Positions 54,837 to 64,000 of a stretch of 64,000 nucleotides of DNA are shown here, piece by piece. Each line of letters opens with the position of its first letter. Positions within the stretch are counted from its first letter, which is position 1. Below the pieces are notes generated by a model, which ran no database searches, had not been told where the DNA came from, and worked only from the letters and a program-made list of their open reading frames with translations. Both the position numbers and the translations under genes were made by a program. The stretch spans positions 817,587 to 881,586 of the forward strand of contig CP096137.1 of assembly GCA_023213235.1 (NCBI GenBank), written 5' to 3'. The DNA is from Elusimicrobiota bacterium (GTDB taxonomy: Bacteria; Elusimicrobiota; Elusimicrobia; UBA1565; UBA9628).

Positions 54837-55755
54837 TATTTTCCGGAGAGCGCGGCGAGCGCGCGGGCGTAGGCGGGCTCGTCGGAGCGCAGGGTGTCGG
54901 GGCTCACGCCGAGGCCCCGGCACGCCGCGACGGCGAGGCGTTGCCCCCACAGGATCTGCGCGAGCCAGTCCGCGCTCGACGCCTCGGTCAGCGGGACGCC
55001 GACGGTCTTGAGGTAGCGGCGCGCGTCGGCCCAGCGCGGCTCGCCCGGCGCCGAAAAGGCGACCACGCGCGTGCCCTTGCCGACCGATATCTGCGGCCCG
55101 TGCAGGAACTCCTCGAGGCCGTAGGTGCGCACGCGCAGCGACGCGGTCTCGAGCAGCTTCAGCGCGGTCTCGCGCGCCACCCACTCGCGGATCCCGTCGC
55201 CGACGAGGACGAGGTCGGTCCCCGCGCTCACGCGGGGGAACGCCGGACCCCAGGACAGCTTGGGTGAGCGGAACGGAGCGAGCAAGGAGGGGCGCCGGCC
55301 CAGCGCAGCAGCCAGGCCATCGTCGTCGTGAAGGACTTGGTGAACGCGCCCGTGTCCTCGAGCGAGCAGGTGTCGAGGCGCCGCCGCGGCCCCTTCCAGA
55401 CCGCTCCGTCCGCGCACACGGCGACGGTCTCCGCGCCCGCGCGGCGCGCGAGCGCCTCGGCGCGCACCGTGTACGAGCGCGAGCCGCCGCGGTGCGAGAG
55501 GAAGACTCCGAGGTCGCCCTTCGACAGGCGATAGGGGCGCGACACGAAATCGTGCGCGTGGACGGCGCGCGCGTCGAAGCCCTTCGAGCTCCACAGCCAC
55601 GCGGCGATCTGCGCGGCGTGGTGGTTGGTGCCGACGCCGCAGAAGAACACCTTGCGGGACCGCGCCGGGGGCTTGAGCCAGGCCGGCGCGGGCCGCTCGA
55701 GCGCGGCCGCGAGGAGTTCGGGCTGGCGAAGGACGTTCGCCTCGAAGCGGCTCAT
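54836..55755 (-). CDS. SIS-domain protein, GlmS-isomerase-like (one frame break)
   Basis: About 306 residues when joined. First SIS half: KVFFCGVGTNHHAAQIAAWL and VFLSHRGGSRSYT. After the break at the G4 run 55289-55292 (APSLLAPFRSPK restored) the second half has VLVGDGIREWVARETALKLL and TYGLEEFLHGP. The EEFLHGP segment is the sugar-phosphate-binding loop of GlmS/AgaS-type isomerases or deaminases. Overlaps the methyltransferase stop by ATGA. Confidence 0.7.
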
Positions 55756-56607
55756 CGCTTGTGGCCCCGGGCCATCATGAACTCGTACGGAATCTCGATG
55801 CGCGAGCCGACCTTGTTCTTCAAGGCGCGGCGCAGCACGGTCTTCTTGACCCAGGCCTGCCCCTTCTCGTCCAGCGAGCGCAGCATGGCGCCCGTCTTGC
55901 CGGCGCCCGACGTCATCGTGTCCCAGTACTCCTCCGGGGAGGAGAACCGGAACGTGCCGTTGAGGCGCTTGGTCGAGAGCTCGGCGAGGCCCGCGCGCGC
56001 GAACGCCGCCTCGAGCGCGCCGTCGGGGCCGAAGGTGTACAAGGTCGGCGCGCCCTCGGGCGCGCGCAGATCGGGCTCGCACTCGACGATCGCGTGCAGG
56101 ACGAGCGAGGTGAACAGCATCTTCTCGCGGCGGCCCTGCACGAGGCAGGCGACGACGCCGCCCGGCTTGACGACGCGCGTCATCTCCGAGAGCGCGCGGT
56201 CGGGCTCGGCGAACAGCATGAGGCCGAGCTGGGAGATCGCCGCGTCGAAGGACGCGTCGGGCAGCGGCAGCGCGTGGACGTCCATCTCCGCGTACTCGAT
56301 CGGCGCGGCGCGCCGCGCGGGGGACGGCCCGCGCGCGGGCGAGCATGCCGGGCGCGAGGTCGGTCGCGAGCACGGAGCCGTTCTCGTCGATCCTCTTGGC
56401 GGCCGCGCGGGAGGCGATGCCCGGGCCGCACGCGACGTCGAGCACGCGCCACTTCTTCTTGAGCCCGGCGAACGCGACGAATTCCTCGGCCGTCGGGCCG
56501 AACAGCGCGTTCGAGAGCTTCTCGTAGCGTTCGGCGGCCTCGTCCCAGGTCGCGCGGGCGTCGGCCGTGTGCTTGGCGGCGTCGAAGTTCGTCACGCCGA
56601 GGATCAT
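55752..56607 (-). CDS. Class I SAM methyltransferase, UbiE-like (one frame break)
   Basis: About 285 residues when joined. Motif I WRVLDVACGPGIASRAAA, acidic residue in VLATDLAPGML, then after a frame break near 56320-56345 MDVHALPLPDASFDAAISQL and VVKPGGVVACLVQG. Typical of UbiE/menaquinone-type and many small-molecule methyltransferases. Substrate unknown. Confidence 0.75.
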
Positions 56608-56692
56608 ACGAATTTCGCGGGTCCCTTCGGACCCACCCGACGGGGGCCGCGAGACCCTCGTGCTTGCCCCCGCCGGAGCCTATCCTTTGAGC

Positions 56693-57295
56693 ATGAGAAA
56701 CGCCTTGCCCCTGTTGGCCCTCGTCCTCGCGCTGCCGGCCTCCGCGCAGTTCGCCGGAACCGACGCCGAAGAGCTCGCCGCCGCCGCCCGCCGCGCCGCC
56801 GCCATGCGCGAGAAGCTGCGGCCGGCCGCCGTCGAGCGGGCGCCCGTCGAGGCGCTGTTCTCCAAGCTCGCCGACGAAGGCGACCAGATCGAGGTCGAGA
56901 ACGGAATCGGAAACGTGCTGACCCGCATGGGGAAGCCCGATGCGGGCGGTCGGTTCCGGAACGTCCAGGCGACCTTGGTCGAGATTCCGGCGGAGGCCGC
57001 GGAGGAGCCGTCGGACTCGATGATGCGGCACGCGGTCATGCGCCGATACTTCTCGCATCTCGAGGCGTCGAGCGAGAGCTGGAGCGCGGGCCGCGTCGAC
57101 ATCTGGCGCTGGACCGTCGGCCTCGACGGAACCTTGATCGCCGTCGAGCACCAGATCGTCCCCGTCGAAGGCGGCGAGCCCGTCGAGGCGAAGCTGCGCG
57201 CCTACCGCATGTCGCCTTCGGACCCGAGCGTCCAGAGGCGCTGGAAGTCGCTCTCGAAAGAGCTGCTCACGCTCGGCAAGCTGATCGAGGCCTAG
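56693..57295 (+). CDS. Secreted protein of unknown function
   Basis: 200 residues with signal peptide MRNALPLLALVLALPASAQ. Mature part is helical then beta (GRVDIWRWTVGLDGTLIAVE, HQIVPVEGGEPVEAKLRAYR). No family recognised. Tail to tail with the acyl-CoA dehydrogenase gene. Confidence 0.65.
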   Translation: MRNALPLLALVLALPASAQFAGTDAEELAAAARRAAAMREKLRPAAVERAPVEALFSKLADEGDQIEVENGIGNVLTRMGKPDAGGRFRNVQATLVEIPAEAAEEPSDSMMRHAVMRRYFSHLEASSESWSAGRVDIWRWTVGLDGTLIAVEHQIVPVEGGEPVEAKLRAYRMSPSDPSVQRRWKSLSKELLTLGKLIEA

Positions 57296-57296
57296 G

Positions 57297-58704
57297 CTAC
57301 TCGGTCAGCAGGGCGTAGGCGGCCTCGGCGATGCGCTCGTCGCCGAGGCTGCGCTGCTCGTCGTCCCACTCCTTGCTGCTCTCGACGAGGCGCGACAGCT
57401 CCTTGCCGGCCTTGCGGCCGGACTGCTCGGCGGCGCGCGCGAGGAAGGCCTCGAGCGTCGCGGGCCGGCGCAGGGCCTTCGCCGCGTGGCCGGCGAGCAC
57501 CGGGTGCGTTCCTTCCCAGATCTCGTTGACGAGGGCGTCGTCGGCCAAGCGATTGAGCGGGGAGAAATCGTCGAGGATGCCGTGGCCGCCGATGAGCAGC
57601 TGCGCCTCGCGCACGAGCACGCTGCTGCGGCGCGAGATCGCGGTCTTGAGCAGCGGCACGAGCGCATCGGCGTCGGCGCCGCCGTCCTCGAGCGCGGCGA
57701 GGCCGGTATAGAACGCGACGACCATGCGCGCGTGCAGGCCGCTCATCGACTCGAGGCGGGCGCGCACCGACGGGATGTCGGCGAGCTGTTTTCCGTAGGC
57801 CTCGCGCCAATTCGCCCACGCGCGCGCCTCGAGCACGGCGCGCCCCGCGAAGCCGAGCGCGGCCGCGGCCACGTGCAGGCGCGAGACCGACAGGACCTCG
57901 TTGACGAGGATGACGAGGCCCTCGCGCGGCTTGCCGATGAGCTCGGCGGCGGCGCCGTCGTACTCGACCTCGACGGTCGCCTTGCCGCGCGTGCCGCCGA
58001 TCGGCTTGAGCCGGACGATGCGGTGGCCGTTGAGCTTGCCGCCCTTGGCCGTGCGCCGCACGAGGAACAGGCCGACGACGCCGGTCTCGCCGACCTTGGC
58101 CGTCGTCACCCAAGCCTCGCCGGGGTTCGAGCAGAACCACTTGAGGCCCTTGAGCGACCAGGTTCCGTCCTTGCGCTGCGTCGCGCGCGTCTCGTTGGCG
58201 GCGACGTTCGAGCCGCCCTGCCGCTCGGTGACGAACTGGCCGCCCGTCAACGCCCACTCGGGCTCGTCGGAGCGGAGCTTCGGGAGCAGGTTTTTCTTCT
58301 GCTCGGCGGTTCCCCGCTTCTCCAACAAGCCGATCAGCCCCTCGGTCATCGCGAGCGGGCAGGTGATCCCGCCCTCGCCGCAGTAGTTGGCGAGGACGGC
58401 GCGCGTCATTCGTTCGGTGAGCGACAGCTCGCCTTCCTGATAGATCGCGCGCGCGAGGAGCCGGCGCGCCTCGATCTGCTCCGGGCAGTAGCGGACCTCG
58501 CCCTTCACGAGGCGGGGAGGTTCTCGGCGACGTGGGCCGTCCGCACCAGCGCCTCGAGCTTGGTCGCCGCCGTCGCGCCGAAGGCCTCGCAGCGCGCCTT
58601 CGCGGCGTCGTCGAGCGACTGGGAGGCGACGTGCCGCAGCGTCTCGTCGCTCTCCCAGAAGTTCGCGGAGACCGGCGGGTAGCCCGGCAGGGCCGCGTTG
58701 TCCA
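57297..58704 (-). CDS. Acyl-CoA dehydrogenase-like flavoprotein (one frame break)
   Basis: About 468 residues when joined. The start (MDNAALPGYPPVSANFWESD) joins the body at ENLPRLVKGEVRY if one base is added to the G4 run at 58514-58517. Then the family motifs: CPLAMTEG, ALTGGQFVTERQGGSNVAA, WSLKGLKWFCSNPGEAWVTT, and LIGGHGILDDF, with EIWEGTHPVLAG near the active site. The long N-terminal extension and RQGGSDV-type loop match the AidB/DnrA group. It oxidises acyl thioesters or protects DNA like AidB. Confidence 0.8.
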
Positions 58705-58750
58705 TGCCCGGAGGATAGGAAATCGGACCGCCAAGCGCTACTATGGTTTC

Positions 58751-60793
58751 GTGAACGGACGACTGGCCCGCGGGATCGAGGCGTTCAACGCCGGCCGGCA
58801 CGCGGAGGCGGCGCGCCTGTTCCGCGCCGCGATCGCCGCGGGCGAGGACGCCGCGTCCGCGCGCGGGTTCCTCGCGCACGCGCTGGACGCCTCGGGACGG
58901 ACGATGGAGGCGGTGCGCCTGCTGTCGCGCCTTTCCCCGTCCGCGGGCCTGGCGGACGTGGCCGTGCGCGCGCTGGCGCGCGAGGACGGGCCCGCGCCGC
59001 GCGCGCTTCTGCGCGCCCTGGCTCCGCTGCTGCGCCGCCGCGACGTCCGGGACGCGGCCGTTCGGGCGCTCGTCGGCCGCGGGCAGGGCGCGGGCAGCGC
59101 CCGCCGCTGGAAGGAGGCGGAGCCGCCCCTGCGCCTCGCGCTCGGGCTCTCGCCGCGCGACGCCGGCGCCTCGCTTTGGCTCGGGCGCGTCTTGGCGGCG
59201 TCGGGGCGTCTCGCGGAGGCCGCGCGGCTCCTGCGCGCGGCGGGGGACGCCGCGCGCGAGGACCTTCTCGGCGTCGAGCTCGAGCTCGCGCGCGCGGAGA
59301 GCAATCCCGGCCGCGCGAAGGCGCGCCTGCGCGCCGCCGCGCGGCTGAGCCCGTCCGACCCGCGCCCGCGCGAGGCGCTCGCCGCGCTCGACGCCGCGCA
59401 GGCGCGGGCCGCGCTCGCCGCCGGGAACTGGGCGCGGGCCGAGAGGCTCCTGCGCGCGCGCGGCAGAAATCCCGCGGCGCTCGCCTCGGCGTTGGCCGCC
59501 CGCGCCTGGGACGACGCCGCGCGCGGGCGCGCCGCCGCGGGGCAGGCCCGCCTGCGCGAGGCGGACGCGCTCGATCCCGCGCGCGCCGCGTCCCGCGCCC
59601 GCCTGCTCGCCGCGCTCGACGCGCGCTCGCGCGAGCACCGGCGCGGGCCCGACGACGGCGAAGAGGCCCTGTACCGGCTCAAGCTGCGCGAGCAACGCTG
59701 CCGGCTGACCGGCGAACTCGTCCGGCGCGAGGGCCTTCTGCGCGCGATCGCGCGGGCCGCGTCCCCGGAGTCGCCGGAGCGCTTCAAGGCCTTGATGAAT
59801 CTGCGGCGCTACCCGCAGGCCCTCGCCCTCGCCGAGCGCGTCCTCGACGCCGGGGCGACGCAGGCCGACGCCTGGGCGTTTTCGAACCCGTGGGACTGGG
59901 AGGACTGGACCTCGCGCGACGCGCGGATGCGGGGAATCCTGCGCGACCTCGAGCGCCGCCTCGCCGGCCGCCCGGGCCCATGGCTCGACTTTTATCGGGG
60001 CATACTCGGCCAAGAGACGGGGCTCGCGGCCTTCGCGCGGCTGGCGCGGCGGCCGCGCGCGCGCTACGCCTGGATGCTCACGATGGCCGGCCGCTGCGCG
60101 CTCGTCGAGGGCCGCCTTTCCGAGGCGGAGAGCTGGCTTCGCGGCGCGCGCTCGGCCGAGCCGCCGGAGTGGCGCGCGCGCGCCTGCTCGCGGAAATCCT
60201 CCTCGTGCGCGGCCGCGCGGCGGCCGCCGAGGCGCAGATGGACGCGGCCGCGAAGATCGCGCCGCCGCGCGACGCCGGGCTCGTGCTCGCCTGGCGCGGC
60301 GCCTTCGACCTGTGGAGCGGGGACTACGCCGCGGCCCTGCGCCGTCTCGACGAGGCCCGCGCGCTCGGCGCCCCGCACGCCTGGTGCTGGCGCGGCGCCG
60401 CCCTGCTGCTGCTCGGCCGGACCGAGGCGGCGCTCGCCGCGCTCGACGAGACCGTCGCCCTTCACCCCGGCGACCTTGAGGCCTTCTTGTGGCGCGCCGA
60501 GGCCAAGCTGCGGCTCGGGCGGCCCGCCGAGGCGCTCGAGGATCTCGGCCGCTCCCCGGCGGGCGTGTGGTCGACGGTCCTGCGCGGTCTGGCCTCGGAC
60601 CCGGAGGCGGCGCTGGCCGCCTTGCCCGCCCCGGTCGCGGCCCGGCTCAAGAAGCAGGGGGCCGGCGCGGCGCGCGCTCGAGGCCGCGCTCGCCCTCGCG
60701 CGCGGCTGGCGGCGCGAGGAGTACGGCCAGGCGCTCTGGCTTTCCCGGCCGCCCTTGCGGCGGCGACGGGCTTTTGCTTCAATGGCGCCATGA
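58751..60793 (+). CDS. Large TPR-repeat protein, paralogue 2 (two frame breaks)
   Basis: About 682 residues when joined. GTG start. Start [20 protein letters not shown] and end [14 protein letters not shown] mirror the protein at 51053. Breaks are in a CG-dinucleotide run near 60171-60182 and a G5 run near 60657; they compensate so the end is back in frame. Very high GC and Arg/Ala content. The end overlaps the clpP start by 4 nt. Confidence 0.7.
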   Translation: MNGRLARGIEAFNAGRHAEAARLFRAAIAAGEDAASARGFLAHALDASGRTMEAVRLLSRLSPSAGLADVAVRALAREDGPAPRALLRALAPLLRRRDVRDAAVRALVGRGQGAGSARRWKEAEPPLRLALGLSPRDAGASLWLGRVLAASGRLAEAARLLRAAGDAAREDLLGVELELARAESNPGRAKARLRAAARLSPSDPRPREALAALDAAQARAALAAGNWARAERLLRARGRNPAALASALAARAWDDAARGRAAAGQARLREADALDPARAASRARLLAALDARSREHRRGPDDGEEALYRLKLREQRCRLTGELVRREGLLRAIARAASPESPERFKALMNLRRYPQALALAERVLDAGATQADAWAFSNPWDWEDWTSRDARMRGILRDLERRLAGRPGPWLDFYRGILGQETGLAAFARLARRPRARYAWMLTMAGRCALVEGRLSEAESWLRGARSAEPPEWRARACSRKSSSCAAARRPPRRRWTRPRRSRRRATPGSCSPGAAPSTCGAGTTPRPCAVSTRPARSAPRTPGAGAAPPCCCSAGPRRRSPRSTRPSPFTPATLRPSCGAPRPSCGSGGPPRRSRISAAPRRACGRRSCAVWPRTRRRRWPPCPPRSRPGSRSRGPARRALEAALALARGWRREEYGQALWLSRPPLRRRRAFASMAP

Positions 60794-61418
60794 ACCTGAT
60801 CCCCAAGTCATCGAGCGCGCCACGCAGGGCTCCGTCATCGGCTACGACATCTACTCGCGGCTGCTGAAGGACCGCATCATCTTCGTCGGCGGCTACGAGG
60901 GCGAGTTCACGACGGACTCCGCCAACACCCTCATCGCCCAGCTCCTCTATCTCGACAGCGACGACAACACCAAGGACATCAACCTCTACATCAACAGCCC
61001 CGGCGGCATGGTCACGGCCGGCCTCGCGGTCTACGACACGATGCAGTTCATCAAGTCGCCGATCACGACGATCTGCATGGGCATGGCGATGAGCTTCGGC
61101 GCCGTCATCCTCGCCGCGGGCTCGAAGGGCAAGCGCTACGCGCTCCCCAACTCGCGCATCATGATCCACCAGCCGCTCGTCGGCGGCATCTCCGGCCAGG
61201 CGACCGACATCCTCGTCGAGGCCAAGGAAATGGCCCACACGCGCAAGACGCTCGAGGAGATCATGGCCAAGCACACCGGCCAGTCCTTCGAGAAGATCAA
61301 CCGCGACATGGAGCGCAACAACTACATGTCCGCCGAGGAAGCCATGAAGTACGGCATCATCGACGAGGTCATCCAGGGCGCGAAGGCCGTGGCCCTCAAC
61401 GGCGCCGGCAAGAAGTAA
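60790..61418 (+). CDS. clpP: ATP-dependent Clp protease, proteolytic subunit (one frame break)
   Basis: About 209 residues when joined. The start MNLIP joins [17 protein letters not shown] if one base is added to the C4 run at 60801-60804. Catalytic Ser in [16 protein letters not shown], His in [11 protein letters not shown], Asp in [16 protein letters not shown]. The Ser motif reads GMAMSFG, where GMAASMG is usual. [20 protein letters not shown] is conserved. ClpP degrades misfolded proteins with ClpX or ClpA. Confidence 0.92.
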
Positions 61419-61433
61419 AAGAATCGTCCGGAG

Positions 61434-61470
61434 AAAGGCCCCGGCTCTCGCGAGCCGGGGCCTTTTCTTT
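61434..61470 (+). terminator. Rho-independent terminator after clpP
   Basis: AAAGGCCCCGGCTC pairs with GAGCCGGGGCCTTTT over about 14 bp around TCGC, followed by CTTT. Confidence 0.93.
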
Positions 61471-61493
61471 ATATTGGCAATCGGAGGGGAGGA

Positions 61494-61549
61494 TTGACAG
61501 TTTTCAGGCCTCGTGCTATAATCTAGCAGTCGACTGATTTGACTGCCAA
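61494..61549 (+). promoter_or_regulatory. Sigma-70 promoter and CIRCE-like operator of hrcA operon
   Basis: TTGACA (61494-61499), 17 nt, TATAAT (61517-61522), both perfect consensus. CTAGCAGTC (61523-61531), 9-nt spacer, GACTGCCAA (61541-61549). CIRCE is TTAGCACTC-N9-GAGTGCTAA, so spacing and outline are kept with changed central bases. HrcA would bind here and repress the operon. Confidence 0.9.
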
Positions 61550-61567
61550 CTATCAGCGAGACCATCC

Positions 61568-62656
61568 ATGAGACAGCTCAAACCCGAGGTCGTCGAGCAG
61601 CGCAAGCGCCACTTGCTCCAGTGGATCGTCCACTATTACATCAAGACCTCGAAGCCGGTCTCGTCGGGTCAGATCGCCGAGGAGGCGGGCCTCGACCTCT
61701 CGAGCGCGACGATCCGCTCCATCCTGCAGGACCTCGAGGATGAGGGTTATCTGGCCCAGCCGCACACGTCGGCCGGCCGCGAGCCGACCGACAAGGGCTA
61801 CCGCTTCTTCGTCGACTACCTCTCCGACGTGCAGCGCCTGGCCTCCGGCGAGAAGGAGCGCATCGAGGAGCAGTACGACCGCCGCATCGGCGAGCTCGAC
61901 ACCTTGCTCGTGGAGACCTCGAAGCTGCTCTCGCGCGTCTCGCACAGCGCGGGCATCGTGCTCTCGCCGCAGACCAAGCGCCAGACGCTCAAGCGCCTGG
62001 AGCTGATCCCGCTCGGCGGGCGCAACGTGCTCGGCGTGATGATCACGGACTCCGGCATGGTGCGCCACTGGCCGCTGCAGCTGGGCTTCGTGCCGACCGG
62101 CCGCCAGCTCTCCGTCCTTAATAAGTTCCTCAACGAGCAGGTCCGCGGCGTGCCCGTCGACCGCGCGCAGGCGCAGGTCGCCGCCAAGCTCGGCGCCTTC
62201 GAGAACGAGTTCTCCGCGCTCGCGGGCCTGGCCGGCGAGCTGCTGCGCGAGGTCGGGCGCGCGTCGTCGCCCGACTCGCTGTACGTCGAGGGCGCGGACA
62301 ACATCCTGTCGCAAGCCTCGCAGTTCGGCGACATCAAGGACGTCCAGTCGCTGATGCGCGTCATCGGCGAGAAGGACCGCCTGGCCGGCGTGCTCGAGCG
62401 CGAGATCTCCGAGGCCGGCAAGAACAACCTCCCGGCCCGCGTGCGCGTGCGCATCGGAGAGGAGGCCGGCCTGCCGGAGCTCAAGGCCGCCTCCCTCGTC
62501 ACGCACGTCTACCGCCACAACGAACGCGTCGTCGGCGTGCTCGGCATCCTCGGCTCCAAGCGCATGGAGTACTCGCGCATGATGGGCCTCGTCGACTACA
62601 TCGGCAAGCTCGTCGAGACCCGGCTGCAGGAGTGGGACGAGGAGGACGCCCAGTGA
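61568..62656 (+). CDS. hrcA: Heat-inducible repressor HrcA
   Basis: 362 residues. Winged helix (TSKPVSSGQIAEEAGLDL, SSATIRSILQDLEDEGYLAQ, PHTSAGREPTDKGYRFFVDY) is strongly conserved. The central GAF-like and dimer regions follow (LELIPLGGRNVLGVMITDSG). It represses hrcA-grpE-dnaK at the CIRCE-like site and is released under heat stress. Confidence 0.95.
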   Translation: MRQLKPEVVEQRKRHLLQWIVHYYIKTSKPVSSGQIAEEAGLDLSSATIRSILQDLEDEGYLAQPHTSAGREPTDKGYRFFVDYLSDVQRLASGEKERIEEQYDRRIGELDTLLVETSKLLSRVSHSAGIVLSPQTKRQTLKRLELIPLGGRNVLGVMITDSGMVRHWPLQLGFVPTGRQLSVLNKFLNEQVRGVPVDRAQAQVAAKLGAFENEFSALAGLAGELLREVGRASSPDSLYVEGADNILSQASQFGDIKDVQSLMRVIGEKDRLAGVLEREISEAGKNNLPARVRVRIGEEAGLPELKAASLVTHVYRHNERVVGVLGILGSKRMEYSRMMGLVDYIGKLVETRLQEWDEEDAQ

Positions 62657-63180
62657 GCGACGAATCTCAGAAGGCTCCGACCGAGCCCATAGGCGAGGAA
62701 GTGTCCCTTCCACACGCCGTTGAAAAGGGACCGAAGGCGGAGCAGCCGGACTACTACGGCCAGCTGCTGCGCCTGAAAGCCGAGTTCGAGAATTTCCGCA
62801 AGCGCACCGACCGAGAGAAGCCCGAGTGGATCAAGCTCGGCGCGGCCGGCGTGCTCGTCAAGCTGCTGCCGCTCTACGACCTCGTGCGCCACGCGCACGA
62901 CGACGTCAAGGCCGGCTACGGCGACACGCCGCTCGCGAAGGGCATGGACGCGATCTTCAAGGAGTACGACAAGCTCTTTAAAGAAGAAGGCATCGTTCTC
63001 GTCGATCCTCTCGGCAAGCCGTTCGATCCGCACTATCACGAGGCCTTCGGGTTCGTCGACAAGGAAGGCTACGAGGAAGGAAGCGTCGCCGACGTCCTGC
63101 AGGCCGGATTCCTGCACGGCGACAAGGTTTTGCGCACCGCGAAGGTGCGCCTGCAGCAGAAGAAGGAACAGAAGCCTTAA
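62653..63180 (+). CDS. grpE: Nucleotide exchange factor GrpE
   Basis: 175 residues. GTG start overlaps the hrcA stop (GTGA). Coiled coil ([23 protein letters not shown]) and the beta domain ([24 protein letters not shown]) are typical; ends [20 protein letters not shown]. GrpE exchanges ADP for ATP on DnaK. Confidence 0.93.
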   Translation: MSDESQKAPTEPIGEEVSLPHAVEKGPKAEQPDYYGQLLRLKAEFENFRKRTDREKPEWIKLGAAGVLVKLLPLYDLVRHAHDDVKAGYGDTPLAKGMDAIFKEYDKLFKEEGIVLVDPLGKPFDPHYHEAFGFVDKEGYEEGSVADVLQAGFLHGDKVLRTAKVRLQQKKEQKP

Positions 63181-63194
63181 TCTTAGGAGGAAGT

Positions 63195-64000
63195 ATGAGC
63201 AAGATCATCGGAATCGACCTGGGCACGTCCAACACCGCCGCCTCCGTCATGGAGGGCGGCAAGTCCACCATCATCCCGTCCGCCGAGGGCACCTCGGTCG
63301 GCGGCAAGGCGTTCCCGTCGTACGTCGCGTTCGCCAAGGACGGGCAGCTGCTCGTCGGCGAGCCGGCGCGCCGCCAGGCCGTCGCGAACCCCGGTTCCAC
63401 CTTCATGGCGTTCAAGCGGAAGATGGGCACCGACCACAAGTTCAAGGCCGCCGACGGCAAGGAGTACACGCCGCAGCAGCTCTCCGCCTTCCTCCTGCAG
63501 AAGGTCAAGCGCGACGCGGAGGCCTTCCTCGGCGACAAGATCGAGAAGGCGGTCATCACCGTCCCCGCCTACTTCAACGACAACCAGCGCCAGGCGACGA
63601 AGGACGCGGGCACCATCGCGGGCCTCGACGTCGTGCGCATCGTCAACGAGCCGACGGCCGCGTGCCTGGCCTACGGCATCGACAAGAAGGGCAAGGACGA
63701 GAAGATCATGGTCTTCGACTTGGGCGGCGGAACGCTCGACGTCACGGTCATGGACTTCGGCGGCGGCGTCTTCGAAGTCGTCTCGACCTCCGGCGACACG
63801 CAGCTCGGCGGCACCGACATGGACAAGGCGCTCGTCGACTACATCCTCTCCGAGTTCAAGAAGGACACGGGCGCCGACGTCTCCAAGGACCCGATGGCCT
63901 ACCAGCGCGTGCGCGAGGCCGCCGAGAAGGCGAAGATCGAGCTCTCGACGACGTTCGAGACCGACCTGAACCTCCCGTACCTCACGGCGATCGACAACGC
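63195..64000 (+). CDS. dnaK: Chaperone DnaK (Hsp70), C terminus outside window
   Basis: Starts [20 protein letters not shown] behind [69 protein letters not shown] and [11 protein letters not shown] are Hsp70 signatures. About 268 of some 640 residues are visible. No dnaJ is seen before the edge. Confidence 0.95.
   Translation, partial: MSKIIGIDLGTSNTAASVMEGGKSTIIPSAEGTSVGGKAFPSYVAFAKDGQLLVGEPARRQAVANPGSTFMAFKRKMGTDHKFKAADGKEYTPQQLSAFLLQKVKRDAEAFLGDKIEKAVITVPAYFNDNQRQATKDAGTIAGLDVVRIVNEPTAACLAYGIDKKGKDEKIMVFDLGGGTLDVTVMDFGGGVFEVVSTSGDTQLGGTDMDKALVDYILSEFKKDTGADVSKDPMAYQRVREAAEKAKIELSTTFETDLNLPYLTAIDN

Noticed and set aside
57292-58734. Long Arg-rich open frame on the minus strand over the acyl-CoA dehydrogenase
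   Set aside because: Arg/Ala-only composition, shifted frame of a gene with clear family motifs.

Overview
The window is GC-rich bacterial DNA in two parts. From the left edge to about 50.97 kb is one accessory region that looks like an integrated conjugative element carrying cargo. From about 51 kb to the right edge is ordinary chromosome, ending in clpP and the hrcA-grpE-dnaK heat-shock operon. Long tetratricopeptide proteins, a PorV-like barrel protein, a propeller protein with a FlgD-like end and very GC-rich codon use would fit Elusimicrobiota or a relative. That placement is inference, since no rRNA or universal marker lies in the window. About 22 single-base frame breaks, most in runs of 4 to 6 G or C, split otherwise clean genes in both parts. 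They look like uncorrected long-read errors, so broken genes are given here as whole genes with the break noted.

Layout. 0-10.8 kb holds two minus-strand operons that look like a peptide-natural-product locus. One has two identical 17-residue peptides, an E1/ThiF-like adenylating enzyme with a Cys4 zinc site, an MFS exporter and a spermidine-synthase-like SAM enzyme. This gene order recalls microcin C (mccA-B-C-D). The other has a 46-residue membrane-leader peptide, a family 5 peptide-binding protein, a YcaO protein, a histidine kinase with two receiver domains and an unknown partial gene. 10.8-13.9 kb is a cassette bounded by a perfect 17-bp inverted repeat. It encodes a receiver-AAA activator with the GAFTGA motif and a short, divergent sigma-54-like protein.

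14.1-32.1 kb is the conjugation module: sigma-like protein, ribbon-helix-helix protein, replication-relaxation protein, TraD/VirD4 coupling ATPase, two large envelope proteins, VirB2, SSB, VirB3, VirB4, VirB5, VirB6, VirB8, VirB9 and VirB10-like proteins, an excisionase-like protein and a tyrosine integrase. No relaxase was recognised. 32.0-38.6 kb (minus) is a complete type I Wadjet system (jetABCD). 38.8-50.7 kb (plus) is a tightly coupled defence operon: SNF2 helicase, small protein, Rad50-like ATPase, type III-like methylase, YhcG/DUF1016 nuclease, type III-like Res helicase-nuclease and a class III cyclase-like protein. The element ends at a damaged tRNA-Phe-like sequence preceded by inverted heptamer repeats, a likely att site.

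51-64 kb (chromosome): paralogous TPR proteins, an ankyrin protein, a MarR regulator with a clear operator, a probable structured RNA, an SIS protein and methyltransferase pair, an acyl-CoA dehydrogenase, clpP with a textbook terminator, and hrcA-grpE-dnaK behind a strong promoter and a CIRCE-like repeat.
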